Source of the DNA: an uncultured Prevotellaceae bacterium
Lineage (GTDB): Bacteria > Bacteroidota > Bacteroidia > Bacteroidales > Bacteroidaceae
DNA: 48,338 nt
Assembly (NCBI GenBank): GCA_900315745.1
Contig: ONAG01000019.1
Location: 1 to 48,338 of the forward strand
Reading direction: 5' to 3'
In this document: piece by piece, positions 24,189 to 34,158 of the stretch
Position numbering within the stretch: the stretch's first letter is position 1
Layout of the letters: each line of letters begins with the position of its first letter
Made by a program: the position numbers and the translations under genes
The notes under the pieces: generated by a model
What the model was told of the DNA's origin: nothing
Databases searched by the model: none
What the model saw: only the letters and a program-made list of their open reading frames with translations

Positions 24189-24815
24189 TTAGATGTTTAG
24201 ACCAGAGAAGCACATCATTGCCATTGCCATGAGACCCACTGTGATGAACGTGATGCCAAGCCCCTTGAGTGGCTCAGGCACATCGCTATATTCCATTTTC
24301 TCACGTATGGCACCCATAGCCACAATGGCAAGAGTCCATCCAATGCCACTGCCGAGAGCATATACGAGGGCATCCACCACGCTGCCGATATATTGGCTAT
24401 TCGAGGGGTCGAGATTGATGCGCTGTTGCATGAACAACGAAGCACCCATGATGGCGCAGTTGACGGCGATAAGCGGCAAGAAGATGCCGAGGGCTGCATA
24501 AAGCGACGGGGAATACTTCTCAACGGTCATCTCCACGAGCTGCACCATGCCTGCGATAACAGCAATGAAAAGGATGAAGCTGAGATACGAGAGGTCAACC
24601 CCCTGAACGATGCAATCGGGTCCGAGCACCTTTGTCTGCAGCAGGTAATCTACTGGCACTGTGACGAGCAACACGAATGTGACGGCGAGTCCCAGTCCGA
24701 GTGAAGTCTTTACATTCTTCGATACGGCAAGGAACGAGCACATGCCGAGGAAGAACGCGAATATCATGTTATCGACAAAAATCGACCTGAAGAACAAACT
24801 AATGAGATGATCCAT
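24189..24815 (-). CDS. nqrE: Na+-NQR subunit E
   Basis: 208 residues, polytopic membrane subunit of the RnfA/NqrE family. Opens [20 protein letters not shown] with the conserved [19 protein letters not shown], where the family cysteine contributes to the intramembrane iron centre shared with NqrD. Six membrane helices are expected (for example [18 protein letters not shown]). Starts 2 bp after nqrD, so coupled translation is likely. Confidence 0.96.
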   Translation of the reverse strand: MDHLISLFFRSIFVDNMIFAFFLGMCSFLAVSKNVKTSLGLGLAVTFVLLVTVPVDYLLQTKVLGPDCIVQGVDLSYLSFILFIAVIAGMVQLVEMTVEKYSPSLYAALGIFLPLIAVNCAIMGASLFMQQRINLDPSNSQYIGSVVDALVYALGSGIGWTLAIVAMGAIREKMEYSDVPEPLKGLGITFITVGLMAMAMMCFSGLNI

Positions 24816-24817
24816 AA

Positions 24818-25447
24818 CTACTTCTCCTCCTTATAAAAATAAGCCCTGTGAATCCAGATGACACATCCCAAGAGGATGAGCGCCATTGCCGGCATTGTCA
24901 TCATGCCATTGTTGATGTAGCCTGCGTCATAGACACTCTGTGGTATGAGCTGGAAGCCCAACAACGAGCCACGTCCGAGTAGTTCGCGCACGCCACCCAC
25001 GATGACGAGGATGAGCGCGTAGCCCAGACCGTTGCCCACACCATCGAGGAAGCTTGGCCATGGCTTGTTCATCATGGCAAAAGCCTCCAACCGCCCCATG
25101 AGGATACAGTTGGTGATGATAAGTCCGACATATACAGAGAGTTGCACGCTCACATCATAGGCGAAAGCCTTGAGCACCTGACTGACGATGGTGACGAGCG
25201 TAGCCACCACCACCAGTTGCACGATGATGCGTATGCGGTTGGGGATGGTGTTGCGTATCAGAGAAATTATAACGTTTGCGAAAGCCGTGATGATAGTTAC
25301 GGCAAGTCCCATGACGATTGCAGGCTTAAGTTGGGAGGTAACGGCCAATGCCGAACAGATGCCCAACACCTGTATCAAGATGGGATGGTCGAGATTTAGC
25401 GGTCGGGAGAAAGCCTCCTTGTTCTCCTTTGAAAACAAATTACTCAT
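24818..25447 (-). CDS. nqrD: Na+-NQR subunit D
   Basis: 209 residues, membrane subunit homologous to NqrE and inverted relative to it. Visible: [20 protein letters not shown] with the conserved Cys, then [18 protein letters not shown] and the helix [17 protein letters not shown]. With NqrE it forms the Na+/electron path through the membrane. Two bases separate it from nqrC and two from nqrE. Confidence 0.96.
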   Translation of the reverse strand: MSNLFSKENKEAFSRPLNLDHPILIQVLGICSALAVTSQLKPAIVMGLAVTIITAFANVIISLIRNTIPNRIRIIVQLVVVATLVTIVSQVLKAFAYDVSVQLSVYVGLIITNCILMGRLEAFAMMNKPWPSFLDGVGNGLGYALILVIVGGVRELLGRGSLLGFQLIPQSVYDAGYINNGMMTMPAMALILLGCVIWIHRAYFYKEEK

Positions 25448-25449
25448 AA

Positions 25450-26196
25450 TTATTTATCCTCCTTGCTGTTCGCTTTGAAAAAATCCACATATTTGCCCAA
25501 ACACTCCTTGAGCATGTCTCTAACTCCATTGGATGTGAGTGTGGCACCAGTGACGGCATCCACCTCTGACGCTGGGTTTGTCACCTGTTTCTCTACAGAC
25601 AAGGCGATTTGCTCTCCGTTTTCATCAAAGAGTTTCTTGCCCTGGAAGCGCTCCTGCCACTCCTGACTGTCCTTGATTTCTGCACCAAGACCGGCTGTCT
25701 CGCTATCATGATTGAAATACACCCCATAAACAGTCTTGCAGTCCTCATTGAGAGCCACATAACCACTTATAGGTCCCCAGAGGCCCATGCCATATACGGG
25801 GATGACATACTTGCGAGCGCCATCCACATTGCAAACGAAGATTGCCAGCTTTCCTTCCTTGTAGTCTGCGCTGCCAAGTCGGAAGCCGTTGCTCTCCTTG
25901 TCCTTTGCATCGTTCTGCTGCATCTCACCCGAGGCGGCAAGAATGTTGTCAGCCTCCACCACCTCTTTGTATTTCTGTGCAGCCTCCTCGTCGCCCAGTC
26001 CACGAATGTTGAGTGCATAGAGGATTTGCTTTTTCTTGTCGAGTGCCACATTGGCATCCTGTCGGTCCTTGAGAGTCTGGTACACGAAAGCCAGCAAGAA
26101 TGCGACGATGACCACCATGACAGCCGAATAGACGATTGTATAGACGTTTGAATTGGTATTCAAACCCTTCTTGTTTTCATTTGCCATAGCCATCAT
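25450..26196 (-). CDS. nqrC: Na+-NQR subunit C (covalent FMN)
   Basis: 248 residues with one N-terminal membrane helix (IVYSAVMVVIVAFLLAFVYQ) and a periplasmic FMN domain. The flavinylation motif DAVTGATLTS is present near the C-terminus, with the acceptor Thr at about 219; it requires an ApbE flavin transferase encoded elsewhere. VYGMGLWGPISG is also typical. Its start overlaps the stop of nqrB by 4 bp (ATGA at 26193-26196). Confidence 0.95.
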   Translation of the reverse strand: MMAMANENKKGLNTNSNVYTIVYSAVMVVIVAFLLAFVYQTLKDRQDANVALDKKKQILYALNIRGLGDEEAAQKYKEVVEADNILAASGEMQQNDAKDKESNGFRLGSADYKEGKLAIFVCNVDGARKYVIPVYGMGLWGPISGYVALNEDCKTVYGVYFNHDSETAGLGAEIKDSQEWQERFQGKKLFDENGEQIALSVEKQVTNPASEVDAVTGATLTSNGVRDMLKECLGKYVDFFKANSKEDK

Positions 26197-27353
26197 TTGT
26201 TAGGGTTTATACGTTTCATGCGTTTCGACACATTGCGTTGCACAATGCAGTGGTCGATGAGCGGAGCGAACATGTTCATGAGCAGTATGGCGAGCATCAT
26301 GCCCTCGGGATATCCAGGGTTCATGACACGAATGATGATTGCCATTGCCCCCACGAGTAGTCCAAAAATCCATTTGCCCCCTTCTGTGCGTGCACTTGTC
26401 ACAGGGTCGGTAGCCATAAAGACAGCACCGAAAGCGAAGCCACCCAGCACGAGGTGCTCATAGAAAGGAATGGAAGTCATGTCGGCTGCGGAGAATATGG
26501 CAGCCATGGCAGCACCACCAATGAACACGCTGAGCATTGTCTTCCAAGAAGCGATGCCAGTCCAAAGGAGCAATATTGCGCCCAACGCAATTGCCACAAC
26601 ACTTGTCTCGCCTATGGAACCAGGAATGAATCCCAGAATCATGTCGGAGAGCGAAGCAGTGACCTCAGAGCCCTGCCCCACCTGTGCCAGCGGAGTGGCA
26701 GCAGTGAAGGAGTCGGGCAATGTGTTGCCGAGTCCGAATATGGAATCGTTGGCAATCCATACGGTGTCGCCGCTCATCTTCTGCGGATAGGAGAAGAAGA
26801 GGAAAGCACGTGTGACGAGAGCCACATTGAAGATGTTCATTCCTGTTCCTCCGAAAATTTCCTTTGCGAAGATGACTGCAAAGGCACATGCCAGAGCAAG
26901 TATCCACAACGGGCAGTTGATGGGAATTATAAGCGGTATGAGAATACCGGAGACGAGGTAGCCCTCTTGAATCTCCTCACCCTTCCACTGAGCCCATGCG
27001 AACTCTATTGCCAGTCCCACGATGTAGCTAACGAGAATCTTTGGCAGCACAGCGAGGAATCCGAAGAAGAAAATCTCGAAGAATCCAGCCTGCTGCAAAG
27101 TGCCAGCCGCGAGGTAGTTCTGATATCCCACGTTGTACATTCCGAAAAGCATGGCAGGCATCAATGCTATCACCACCATGCTCATGATGCGCTTGGAATC
27201 GATGGCATCATGTATGTGCGCGCCCTGTCTGGCAGTGGTGTTGGGCACATACAGGAAAGTCTCGAATCCATCGAACACGCTTCTGAAAGCGTGCAGCTTG
27301 CCCCCTTCCTCGAAAGAGGGCTTGATTTTATTCAGATAGTTTCTCAATGACAT
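26193..27353 (-). CDS. nqrB: Na+-NQR subunit B (membrane, FMN/riboflavin)
   Basis: 386 residues, NqrB/RnfD family. About ten membrane segments (IMSMVVIALMPAMLFGMYNV; FFFGFLAVLPKILVSYIVGL; GYLVSGILIPLIIPI). The covalent FMN site, usually SGAT-like, reads SFTAATPLA. It carries Na+ through the membrane and reduces quinone together with NqrA. Starts 17 bp after nqrA; overlaps nqrC by 4 bp. Confidence 0.95.
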   Translation of the reverse strand: MSLRNYLNKIKPSFEEGGKLHAFRSVFDGFETFLYVPNTTARQGAHIHDAIDSKRIMSMVVIALMPAMLFGMYNVGYQNYLAAGTLQQAGFFEIFFFGFLAVLPKILVSYIVGLAIEFAWAQWKGEEIQEGYLVSGILIPLIIPINCPLWILALACAFAVIFAKEIFGGTGMNIFNVALVTRAFLFFSYPQKMSGDTVWIANDSIFGLGNTLPDSFTAATPLAQVGQGSEVTASLSDMILGFIPGSIGETSVVAIALGAILLLWTGIASWKTMLSVFIGGAAMAAIFSAADMTSIPFYEHLVLGGFAFGAVFMATDPVTSARTEGGKWIFGLLVGAMAIIIRVMNPGYPEGMMLAILLMNMFAPLIDHCIVQRNVSKRMKRINPNK

Positions 27354-27370
27354 AATCTTGATGCTTGAAG

Positions 27371-28720
27371 TTAGGCATTCTCTTTACGTAGCATGTCGAG
27401 TCCTTCGCGCACGATGCGCTGCAATTCGAGTTTTGAGGAGTCAACGAACTCAGCCACAGCGAAGTCCTCCGGCGCCACCTCATAGATGCCGAGTTGTTCC
27501 ATCTTGTCGATGTTGCCGGTGATGATTGCCTTGATGAGATATTCGGCATAGATGTCCATTGGGAACACGTTGTCGTATTCCCCGCTCATGATCATGTGTC
27601 GCTCCCCACCCTTTACGCGTGCATCGAGCACATATTCCTTAGCCTTGCCAAGAAGCCATGAGAAATAGCTTCTGTTGGCAGAGAAGTCGTTGAATCTCGG
27701 CATTATCCATCCAAGCATTTCGTCGCGGTTGTCGCCCTCAGGTATGGCGGTAATTTCTGAAGTGTGTCCACCCACATATCCGTCCAAAGTACACTGACGC
27801 CCTGTGAGCGGGTTGCCATTGATGAGTCTCACATGCTGACCTGAAACACGTCCTTGCAAGAGAGGAGCAATGGGTTGTCCCACAATCACATCCACGTAGC
27901 CTGGGTCAGCCATCTCGCTTCCTGCGAGGGCAATGGTGCGTCGGAGGTCCACCTTGCCAGAAGCAAATAGTCGTCCGATAAAAATGACTGTAGTTGGGTC
28001 CACCGTCCAAACCACTTCACCCTTGTTGACAGGGTCGAGGTGGTTGACCTGCACACCCACATTGCCAGCCGGACATGGTCCATCGAAGACATTCACTTCC
28101 ACATCCTTCATGGATGCGAGAGTGCCCTGGGCTTGAGCTGCACTGATGCCGAGATAAGTCTTTGCCACTCGTGAGAGAGCAGTAAGACCAGTCTGGAATG
28201 CCTCCTCGTTGCCTTCAAACTCCACGTCGAAGTCAGCTGCCAGCGGCATATCTCTGAAAGCGCTGATAAAGACAGACTTGGGCATTGCGTCGGGAGTGGT
28301 GGAAACAGCATAAGGCAGTTGGTTGATGTAGCCGAACAAGCCAGCTTGCAACAAAGCATCCACTACAGCCTTGCCATCCATTTTCTTGGGGTCTCTCTTT
28401 CCGAAATCCTTGAATTCGTTTCGGGCATCGGCTTTCACCTTCACGCAGAGAAGTTTTCTCCTGTCGCCACGCACAATTTCCGTGACTGTACCACTGACTG
28501 GAGAGGCAAACCCCACTTCAGGGAACTTCTTGTTGACGAACAAGATATCCCCGGCTTTTACATTGTCCCCCTCGTGAACCACCACCTTGGGACCCACACC
28601 TATGAAATCTTCTGGAACAAGTGCATATTCGTCCGCAGTTTTCATGGCAGTCCTTGTCTTGGCGGCCTTCCCTTTGAGGTTGATGTCCAAGCCTTTTCGT
28701 AACTTAATCACATTTGCCAT
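27371..28720 (-). CDS. nqrA: Na+-NQR subunit A (quinone site)
   Basis: 449 residues, soluble and membrane-associated. Opens MANVIKLRKGLDINLKGKA, the usual NqrA start, followed by a barrel-sandwich segment (KVVVHEGDNVKAGDILFVNK; ASPVSGTVTEIVRGDRR). HLDPVNKGEVVWTVDP and LPALR-type core positions also fit. First gene of the operon, with a consensus promoter about 50 bp upstream. Confidence 0.95.
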   Translation of the reverse strand: MANVIKLRKGLDINLKGKAAKTRTAMKTADEYALVPEDFIGVGPKVVVHEGDNVKAGDILFVNKKFPEVGFASPVSGTVTEIVRGDRRKLLCVKVKADARNEFKDFGKRDPKKMDGKAVVDALLQAGLFGYINQLPYAVSTTPDAMPKSVFISAFRDMPLAADFDVEFEGNEEAFQTGLTALSRVAKTYLGISAAQAQGTLASMKDVEVNVFDGPCPAGNVGVQVNHLDPVNKGEVVWTVDPTTVIFIGRLFASGKVDLRRTIALAGSEMADPGYVDVIVGQPIAPLLQGRVSGQHVRLINGNPLTGRQCTLDGYVGGHTSEITAIPEGDNRDEMLGWIMPRFNDFSANRSYFSWLLGKAKEYVLDARVKGGERHMIMSGEYDNVFPMDIYAEYLIKAIITGNIDKMEQLGIYEVAPEDFAVAEFVDSSKLELQRIVREGLDMLRKENA

Positions 28721-28766
28721 ATAGAAAGTAAATAGTTGATGATATTGTCTTTTACAGAATCAACTG

Positions 28767-28799
28767 CAAAGTTAACATTTCTTTTTGAATTTTAGCAAA
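28767..28799 (-). promoter_or_regulatory. Promoter of the nqr operon
   Basis: Minus strand TTTG (28796-28799), 21 bp, TAACTTTG (28767-28774); both boxes match the Bacteroidetes consensus. Confidence 0.8.
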
Positions 28800-28960
28800 T
28801 GTAATGAAAAAACTAACTCATAAACTTGTATTTTTTCAACACAATACAATCTGTGAAAACATTTGTAAACAATTCAACGAATTGTTACTTGAGCACACAT
28901 TGCGTAGAAATCAAACAAATCAATTCAAAATATTACAAATCTTATTGTGACAAATCACAT

Positions 28961-30625
28961 CTAATGCGTGGCTTGATACTCGTCGTAGTCAACAGAATGT
29001 AATACCACCCTATGGCGCTTTTTGTTGAATTTGTTATTAACAAAACTACGTGAAGGAGCGAAAGACACCGTCTTTATACCAGCCACATCCAACAATGTAT
29101 GTCCTATATCGTCAGCACAGATAGGATAGTGTTTGGCCTTTTCCATTTTTTGTTTGATAAATTGGTTATTCGCGACAAACTCAGGCGACATCCATACCAA
29201 CAAGGGAATTCGTATTTGATAGTTTAGGTCAGGCGACGTCTCAGCGTTGCAATGACCTGAATAATTTCGTAGTTCATATACCTCTTCCCCATGGTCAGAA
29301 AAATAAAAGACACAACTATAAGTATCTTTAAACTTATCAAGGATCTTGTCTATCACATAGTCATTATACAGTGTTGCATTATCATAATGCGCCATGGTTT
29401 GACGCTGTTCTTCATTATATTTCGAATCATAGTCACCTATTGTAAAACGGGTAAACATCTTAGTCTTAGGATAGTCATACTCGTATTCAAAATGTTGACC
29501 TTGCAAGTGGATTACATATAGCGAGGGTTGTTCGGTCATTTCAATGGCTTCTACCATATCTCCATCATAAACATAGCGCATGTCATTACGATAGTCGAAC
29601 AAGATATCCGAAAGCTCCTTGTCACACAAAAACGAGATTCCATAATCAATGAAATATTGGTTTTCATACATCATGGTGCGATAACCTGCAGCCTTGAAAC
29701 ACGCTGGAAAAAGTGGAGTGGTTGCAAAATCCACACCCAATGAGTCAAGAGAGAAATCAGCAGCCATCGTCGATGACGTGACATCAAACAATGTCACCGC
29801 ATTATCGAAAACCATCATGCTCCCGTCTGCCACCCTTTTTTCCAATAAGGGATTTGTCTTCTTCGCATAGCCATAAAGAGAGGAATGGTAAACGCTATGT
29901 GACTCACCAATGATGACAACAATAGTTGGTGGACGAAGAGTGTCTTGATTCACTACTACATTCTTGCAAGCTTCACGAAGCAACACTAAATTAGAATTCT
30001 TCTCCTTCAACTGATAAATACAATAGCACACCCGTGTGATAGAGGTGTGCTGGGGTATTGCCATGCCATCTCTGAATCTCACAAACCCATAACAGCAATA
30101 AATGACAAAACCTAATCCCACCAAAGAACATATAAAAGCTACAACGGCATAGCGGACACGAGATATCAAAACAGACATTCCATAAACAACCGCAAGGAAA
30201 ACTACCAATATTCCAAGATATGTTAGAATTTGAAGGGGTGAAAGATAGGTGTGGATGAAAGATAAGACCTCTTTGCGATTGGTTTCTCCAATAATGTTAA
30301 TTAAGCTTTGATTAAGGAAGACGCCATATTTAATTACAAGGAAATACTCACAAACAATAAATATACTGTGGAGTAACGTGATGAGGACAACGTAGGTTTT
30401 CCTCACCAATATGTTCTTAATCAAGACATACACAATACTCTCCATATAGGCGACAAATGCAGAAAGGAAGAATACGCTGAAATAGGTGAATGGCAAATCA
30501 TCATCAATGATCACCACATAATTGGAAACCAGATTGAGTAGAAACACAAAGAGATAAAACCAACCTTTGACGGGTTTAGAAAAGACTCGAATCAGATAAC
30601 TAATAAATCTCATTGGCAATATCAT
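28961..30625 (-). CDS. Phosphoethanolamine transferase-like membrane sulfatase-fold enzyme
   Basis: 554 residues, EptA/CptA-like. Five N-terminal membrane segments (WFYLFVFLLNLVSNYVVII; FFLSAFVAYMESIVYVLI; YVVLITLLHSIFIVCEYFLV) precede a periplasmic alkaline-phosphatase-fold domain with VVIIGESHSVYHSSLYGY, the nucleophile region FDVTSSTMAADFSL, HLQGQHFEYEYDYP and FYFSDHGEEVYELRNYSGH. Such enzymes move phosphoethanolamine from phosphatidylethanolamine to lipid A or core sugars, lowering negative charge and sensitivity to cationic peptides. The precise acceptor is not readable. The region is visibly more AT-rich than its neighbours. A second Met five codons in (MRFISYL) may be the true start. 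Lies 66 bp after the phytase-like gene. Confidence 0.85.
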   Translation of the reverse strand: MILPMRFISYLIRVFSKPVKGWFYLFVFLLNLVSNYVVIIDDDLPFTYFSVFFLSAFVAYMESIVYVLIKNILVRKTYVVLITLLHSIFIVCEYFLVIKYGVFLNQSLINIIGETNRKEVLSFIHTYLSPLQILTYLGILVVFLAVVYGMSVLISRVRYAVVAFICSLVGLGFVIYCCYGFVRFRDGMAIPQHTSITRVCYCIYQLKEKNSNLVLLREACKNVVVNQDTLRPPTIVVIIGESHSVYHSSLYGYAKKTNPLLEKRVADGSMMVFDNAVTLFDVTSSTMAADFSLDSLGVDFATTPLFPACFKAAGYRTMMYENQYFIDYGISFLCDKELSDILFDYRNDMRYVYDGDMVEAIEMTEQPSLYVIHLQGQHFEYEYDYPKTKMFTRFTIGDYDSKYNEEQRQTMAHYDNATLYNDYVIDKILDKFKDTYSCVFYFSDHGEEVYELRNYSGHCNAETSPDLNYQIRIPLLVWMSPEFVANNQFIKQKMEKAKHYPICADDIGHTLLDVAGIKTVSFAPSRSFVNNKFNKKRHRVVLHSVDYDEYQATH

Positions 30626-30691
30626 TTTACTATTTCCTTACATATTTGATTTCCCTATTGTAAAAAAATAGCGTCCGTATATATGTAGCAA

Positions 30692-31693
30692 TTAATATAT
30701 CACAAAGGTCTTGAGCCAGTCGGATAGGATGCCCCCATACTGGTTTTGTGAATCAGCCACAAGCACAATCACTTGTCCACCATCCTGCAATCGAGGTCCG
30801 AGGCACATACCCTCATAATTGGCAATGGAAAAGTCGAGCAGTCCTATTGCGGTCATCCATTCTGCGAGCAGCGTCTTCTCCAAAGGTTTTACATTATTAA
30901 TGCTATCAGAAAAATCACTACTTTGCCCATCATTTGGATTCACAATGTAGATTTTGCAGTTTACGTATGAACCTATCTTTGATTCGAGCACAGCAAATTC
31001 CCTTTCCAGCACAAGCAATCTGCCATCGTCGAGGGCCGTGATGGCACTCACCCCAAGAGCATAGTTTTGCGGTTGCACCTCGGTTGTAGCCACATCCATC
31101 ACATAATGATATTGGCGGACAGGCTTCAAGTCGTCATCGAAAGAAATGAGTCGCAGACTGTTAGCCACCCCATTTGTGGCATTGGCACGCATACCATCGC
31201 CTGCAAGAGTTGACTCGCTTGTAGTCCAAAAACGGTGAGTGACAGCATTATAGGAAAGAGCCTCTATGCCGTAAGCAGAAGAGGTTCCATTGAAAGCGTC
31301 GGGCAATGGGAGTATTCGCCCTGTAGCCTTGCCGTCGAGAGAAAGTTCCCTGATCTGGTTATCCTTTTCTCCAGTGACAAACAAAGAACCAAGTTGCGGC
31401 ACCCATGCCACGTCCTCGCAGTCGGAAGCGCCACCAGAGCCCCCTTTGAATCCCAAGTTGGCGGCGTAAGATATTCTGCCTAAAGAGTCCAATCTGATGC
31501 GAAACAAGAAATAGCCATCAGTGGCTGCATTGTCGGTGACCACCGCATAGTCATCACCGCCAAGCCATGTGATGCCACTGTATCCACCTGCAGGGATGCT
31601 ATCGGGGAACTTCACTTGATCGTGCTCCACCACACGCTGTGCATTCACGATAATGCAAAAGAATGCAGACAAGAAGAGGAACCACTTTCTCAT
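30692..31693 (-). CDS. Secreted phytase-like (esterase-like) beta-propeller protein
   Basis: 333 residues. Signal peptide MRKWFLFLSAFFCIIVNAQ, then a phytase-like domain: GGYSGITWLGGDDYAVVTDN, SDCEDVAWVPQ, YGIEALSYN, LVLEREF and IANYEGMCLGP. The repeated E/D-rich strands with NxEG-type motifs match Phytase-like proteins (Pfam PF13449 as I know it), a family of uncharacterised esterase or phosphatase-like propellers. Substrate unknown; periplasmic or extracellular. It starts 9 bp after gldE, so it is in that operon, at the place where gldD is found in many Bacteroidetes. Confidence 0.78.
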   Translation of the reverse strand: MRKWFLFLSAFFCIIVNAQRVVEHDQVKFPDSIPAGGYSGITWLGGDDYAVVTDNAATDGYFLFRIRLDSLGRISYAANLGFKGGSGGASDCEDVAWVPQLGSLFVTGEKDNQIRELSLDGKATGRILPLPDAFNGTSSAYGIEALSYNAVTHRFWTTSESTLAGDGMRANATNGVANSLRLISFDDDLKPVRQYHYVMDVATTEVQPQNYALGVSAITALDDGRLLVLEREFAVLESKIGSYVNCKIYIVNPNDGQSSDFSDSINNVKPLEKTLLAEWMTAIGLLDFSIANYEGMCLGPRLQDGGQVIVLVADSQNQYGGILSDWLKTFVIY

Positions 31694-31702
31694 AAGCAGA
31701 AA

Positions 31703-33013
31703 TCAATGAATGATGACTTTCACCTTTGATATTCTCCTTCCTTCCAAGGCAAGGATTTCAAAAGTGTATTTGCCATAGTCGATCTTCTCGTGTATGGTGG
31801 GGAAATCCCCCTTCATTTCGAGCAGCAGTCCGGCAATGGAGTCGGCATCCCCTTCCACATCTGCGAAATCGTCGTCGATGTCGAGAGTCTTGTAAAAATC
31901 GGAGAGAGAGGTCTTTCCCTCGAAAATATAAGTATTTTGATTTATTCTGGTGTAATTTTTCTCCTCCTCGTCGTATTCGTCGTGAATTTCTCCTACAATT
32001 TCCTCAAGGATGTCCTCCAAGGTGACAAGTCCGCTTGTGCCCCCAAACTCATCCACGACGATTGCCATGTGAACCTTGTTTTCTTGAAACTCACGCAGGA
32101 GGTCGTCGATTTTCTTCGTTTCCGGCACGAAGTAAGCTGGTCTGATATGGCTTTGCCATCTATAAGAGCTGCTCTTTCCGATGTGGGGCAACAAGTCCTT
32201 GATATAGAGCACCCCCCTGATGTTGTCGGCATTTCCGAGATATACTGGAATACGGCTGTAGTTGTTCTCCACTATGCACCCGAGCACAGTTGCGAAATCG
32301 TCGTGCATGCTGAGATCAACAATATCTTGTCTTGGGGTCATTATTTCCTTGGCGGTCTCGTCACCAAAGCGAATGATGCCTTGCAGCATACTCTGTTCAT
32401 TCTTTATGTCCTCCTTGTCAGTGAGTTCGAGGGCTTGTTCCAAGTCATCTACACTGAGTACATGCGACTCCTTGTGCACCACCTTGGAAGCCAGCACACC
32501 ACTGCTCATGAGGATACTCTCGATGGGCCAGAAAAGCCTTCTCAAAGCCATGATATAGCCAACTGCGAACCGGCAATATTTAAGAGGAGACTGCCTGGCA
32601 TAAACTTTCGGCATGATTTCGCCAAAGAGGAGGAGGATAAAAGTGAGGATGACGGTGATGCACAAGAATTGCAACCAAACTGCATTGCCGAAGTCAACAA
32701 CATTGGCAAATACATAGTTGCATAGCATGATGATAGTGACATTCACCAAGTTGTTGGTGATGAGAATAGTAGCGAGAGTTCTCTCGCTATCCTGACGCAA
32801 TTGGCTGATTTTCTTGTCGGTAGAATTTTTGTCAGGGTCGAGTTCGCTGAGGTCTGACGGTGACAAGCTGAAGAAAGCAATCTCGGATGCACTTGCGAAC
32901 CCAGAGAAGAAGAGCAGCAAGAGAGCGAGAACAGCAGAGAGACACACACCCAATGTGGGTGTCATGAAATGAACATCAGCAAGTGTCTGTTGTAAGTAAC
33001 TTATTGTTTCCAA
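31703..33013 (-). CDS. gldE: GldE-like CNNM/CorC-family membrane protein
   Basis: 436 residues. Order: CNNM/DUF21 membrane domain (LALLLLFFSGFASASEIAFF; LQFLCITVILTFILLLFGEI), paired CBS domains (about 215-340, with IMTPRQDIVDLS and VDEFGGTSGLVTLEDILEEI), and a C-terminal CorC/HlyC domain (EGDADSIAGLLLEMKG). In Bacteroidetes the gene directly after ssb is gldE, linked to gliding and type IX secretion in Flavobacterium; in non-motile relatives the role is unclear and may be ion transport. The ssb neighbour 48 bp upstream supports the name. Confidence 0.85.
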   Translation of the reverse strand: METISYLQQTLADVHFMTPTLGVCLSAVLALLLLFFSGFASASEIAFFSLSPSDLSELDPDKNSTDKKISQLRQDSERTLATILITNNLVNVTIIMLCNYVFANVVDFGNAVWLQFLCITVILTFILLLFGEIMPKVYARQSPLKYCRFAVGYIMALRRLFWPIESILMSSGVLASKVVHKESHVLSVDDLEQALELTDKEDIKNEQSMLQGIIRFGDETAKEIMTPRQDIVDLSMHDDFATVLGCIVENNYSRIPVYLGNADNIRGVLYIKDLLPHIGKSSSYRWQSHIRPAYFVPETKKIDDLLREFQENKVHMAIVVDEFGGTSGLVTLEDILEEIVGEIHDEYDEEEKNYTRINQNTYIFEGKTSLSDFYKTLDIDDDFADVEGDADSIAGLLLEMKGDFPTIHEKIDYGKYTFEILALEGRRISKVKVIIH

Positions 33014-33061
33014 AGCGAAGAAAAGATTTAGGTGTGTCTAATTTGTCAGACCCCACCTGTA

Positions 33062-33466
33062 TCAAAACGGCAAATCTTGTTCGTCATGTTGAATTGGTGG
33101 CTGAACATCCGTCACCTTGTCTTGCTGTTGCATCTGCGGCTTGGGTGAAAGCAATTCCATGTTTTCCCCGATGATTTCAGCGACGAACCTTCTTGCACCC
33201 TTTTGGTCATCGTAAGAACGATACCTGATTCGCCCTTCGATGCAGAGTTTGTCGCCTTTGTGCACGAACTTTTCCGCCACCTTTGCAAGTTTTCTCCACA
33301 AGACGATATTGTGCCAGTCGGTATGGTCGGGCACTACCGTGCCATTAGGCAGTGTGTAGCCCTTTTCTGTTGTTGCGAGCGGGAAAGAAGCCACAGCCTG
33401 ATCGACATCATAATATCTGACATCAGGCTCTTTTCCAACATTACCAATAAGAAAAACCTTGTTCAT
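33062..33466 (-). CDS. ssb: Single-stranded DNA-binding protein
   Basis: 134 residues. OB fold starting MNKVFLIGNVGKEPDVRYY, with ASFPLATTE, TDWHNIVLWRKLAKVAEKFV and GDKLCIEGRIRYRSYDD. The acidic tip ends DLPF, which docks partner proteins. Length is slightly short for the family because the linker is brief. It binds ssDNA in replication and repair. It lies 22 bp after the 182-residue gene and before gldE. Confidence 0.95.
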   Translation of the reverse strand: MNKVFLIGNVGKEPDVRYYDVDQAVASFPLATTEKGYTLPNGTVVPDHTDWHNIVLWRKLAKVAEKFVHKGDKLCIEGRIRYRSYDDQKGARRFVAEIIGENMELLSPKPQMQQQDKVTDVQPPIQHDEQDLPF

Positions 33467-33488
33467 TATTTCCTCCTTTTGTCACCAA

Positions 33489-34037
33489 TCACTTCCACAT
33501 TCCAAGATACTTGAACTTGAAGTTTTTCCCTTTAGCAGAAGGGAACTGGCTTCTTGTATCTACCCTTTCGCGCAGATGGTCAACGATGCGGTTGTAGCAG
33601 TCGAGTCCCGACATAGCCTTGCATCTTGCCACAAATCTGGTGTCCCGATATTCATGTTTTCCTGTGGAAGGCACCATGACGACGCGCTTGAAGTCGAGCG
33701 ACCCTTCATACCAGCCCTGTCTCTCCTCGTTGAGTTTGTTTACCAAAGGAGGCACGACAATCTTTCTGTCGCCCTGTTGCCCATTGTTGGTGCGCAAAGC
33801 CTTTTTCTGCTTGAAGTCAAGCATTGTGGCAGCCTCTGTCTTGATGATGATAAAATACACCCTTGGGCGCACCTTGTAACGTTTTGGGAAAAAGACATCG
33901 CTATTGACATATTCGCGCACATCAGCCTCGATTTGTGGATTCATGCCAATTTCAGGGATTGAGCATAGGAAATCGACAGCCTCGTCGGCATTGTAAACCA
34001 ATGTCTCCTTGTCGAAGTATCTAATGTACAAATTCAT
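33489..34037 (-). CDS. Conserved hypothetical protein, 182 residues
   Basis: A basic soluble protein, MNLYIRYFDKETLVYNADEA at the start, with IPEIGMNPQIEADVREYV, an acidic-to-basic middle and a lysine-rich C-terminus (SAKGKNFKFKYLGMW). No signal or membrane segment. I have the impression of homologues in other Bacteroidales but know no function. It lies 32 bp after a tRNA-Gly gene and 22 bp before ssb on the same strand, so it may be carried on a transcript starting at the tRNA promoter. Confidence 0.7.
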   Translation of the reverse strand: MNLYIRYFDKETLVYNADEAVDFLCSIPEIGMNPQIEADVREYVNSDVFFPKRYKVRPRVYFIIIKTEAATMLDFKQKKALRTNNGQQGDRKIVVPPLVNKLNEERQGWYEGSLDFKRVVMVPSTGKHEYRDTRFVARCKAMSGLDCYNRIVDHLRERVDTRSQFPSAKGKNFKFKYLGMWK

Positions 34038-34069
34038 TTGGATTGAATGTTTTTCTTAAACGAAAAAAG

Positions 34070-34142
<73 letters not shown>

Positions 34143-34158
34143 AACGAAGATTAAAATA

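Noticed and set aside
31790-32725. Plus-strand frame of 311 codons opposite gldE
   Set aside because: Antisense to intact CBS and CNNM domains; no RBS or family pattern.
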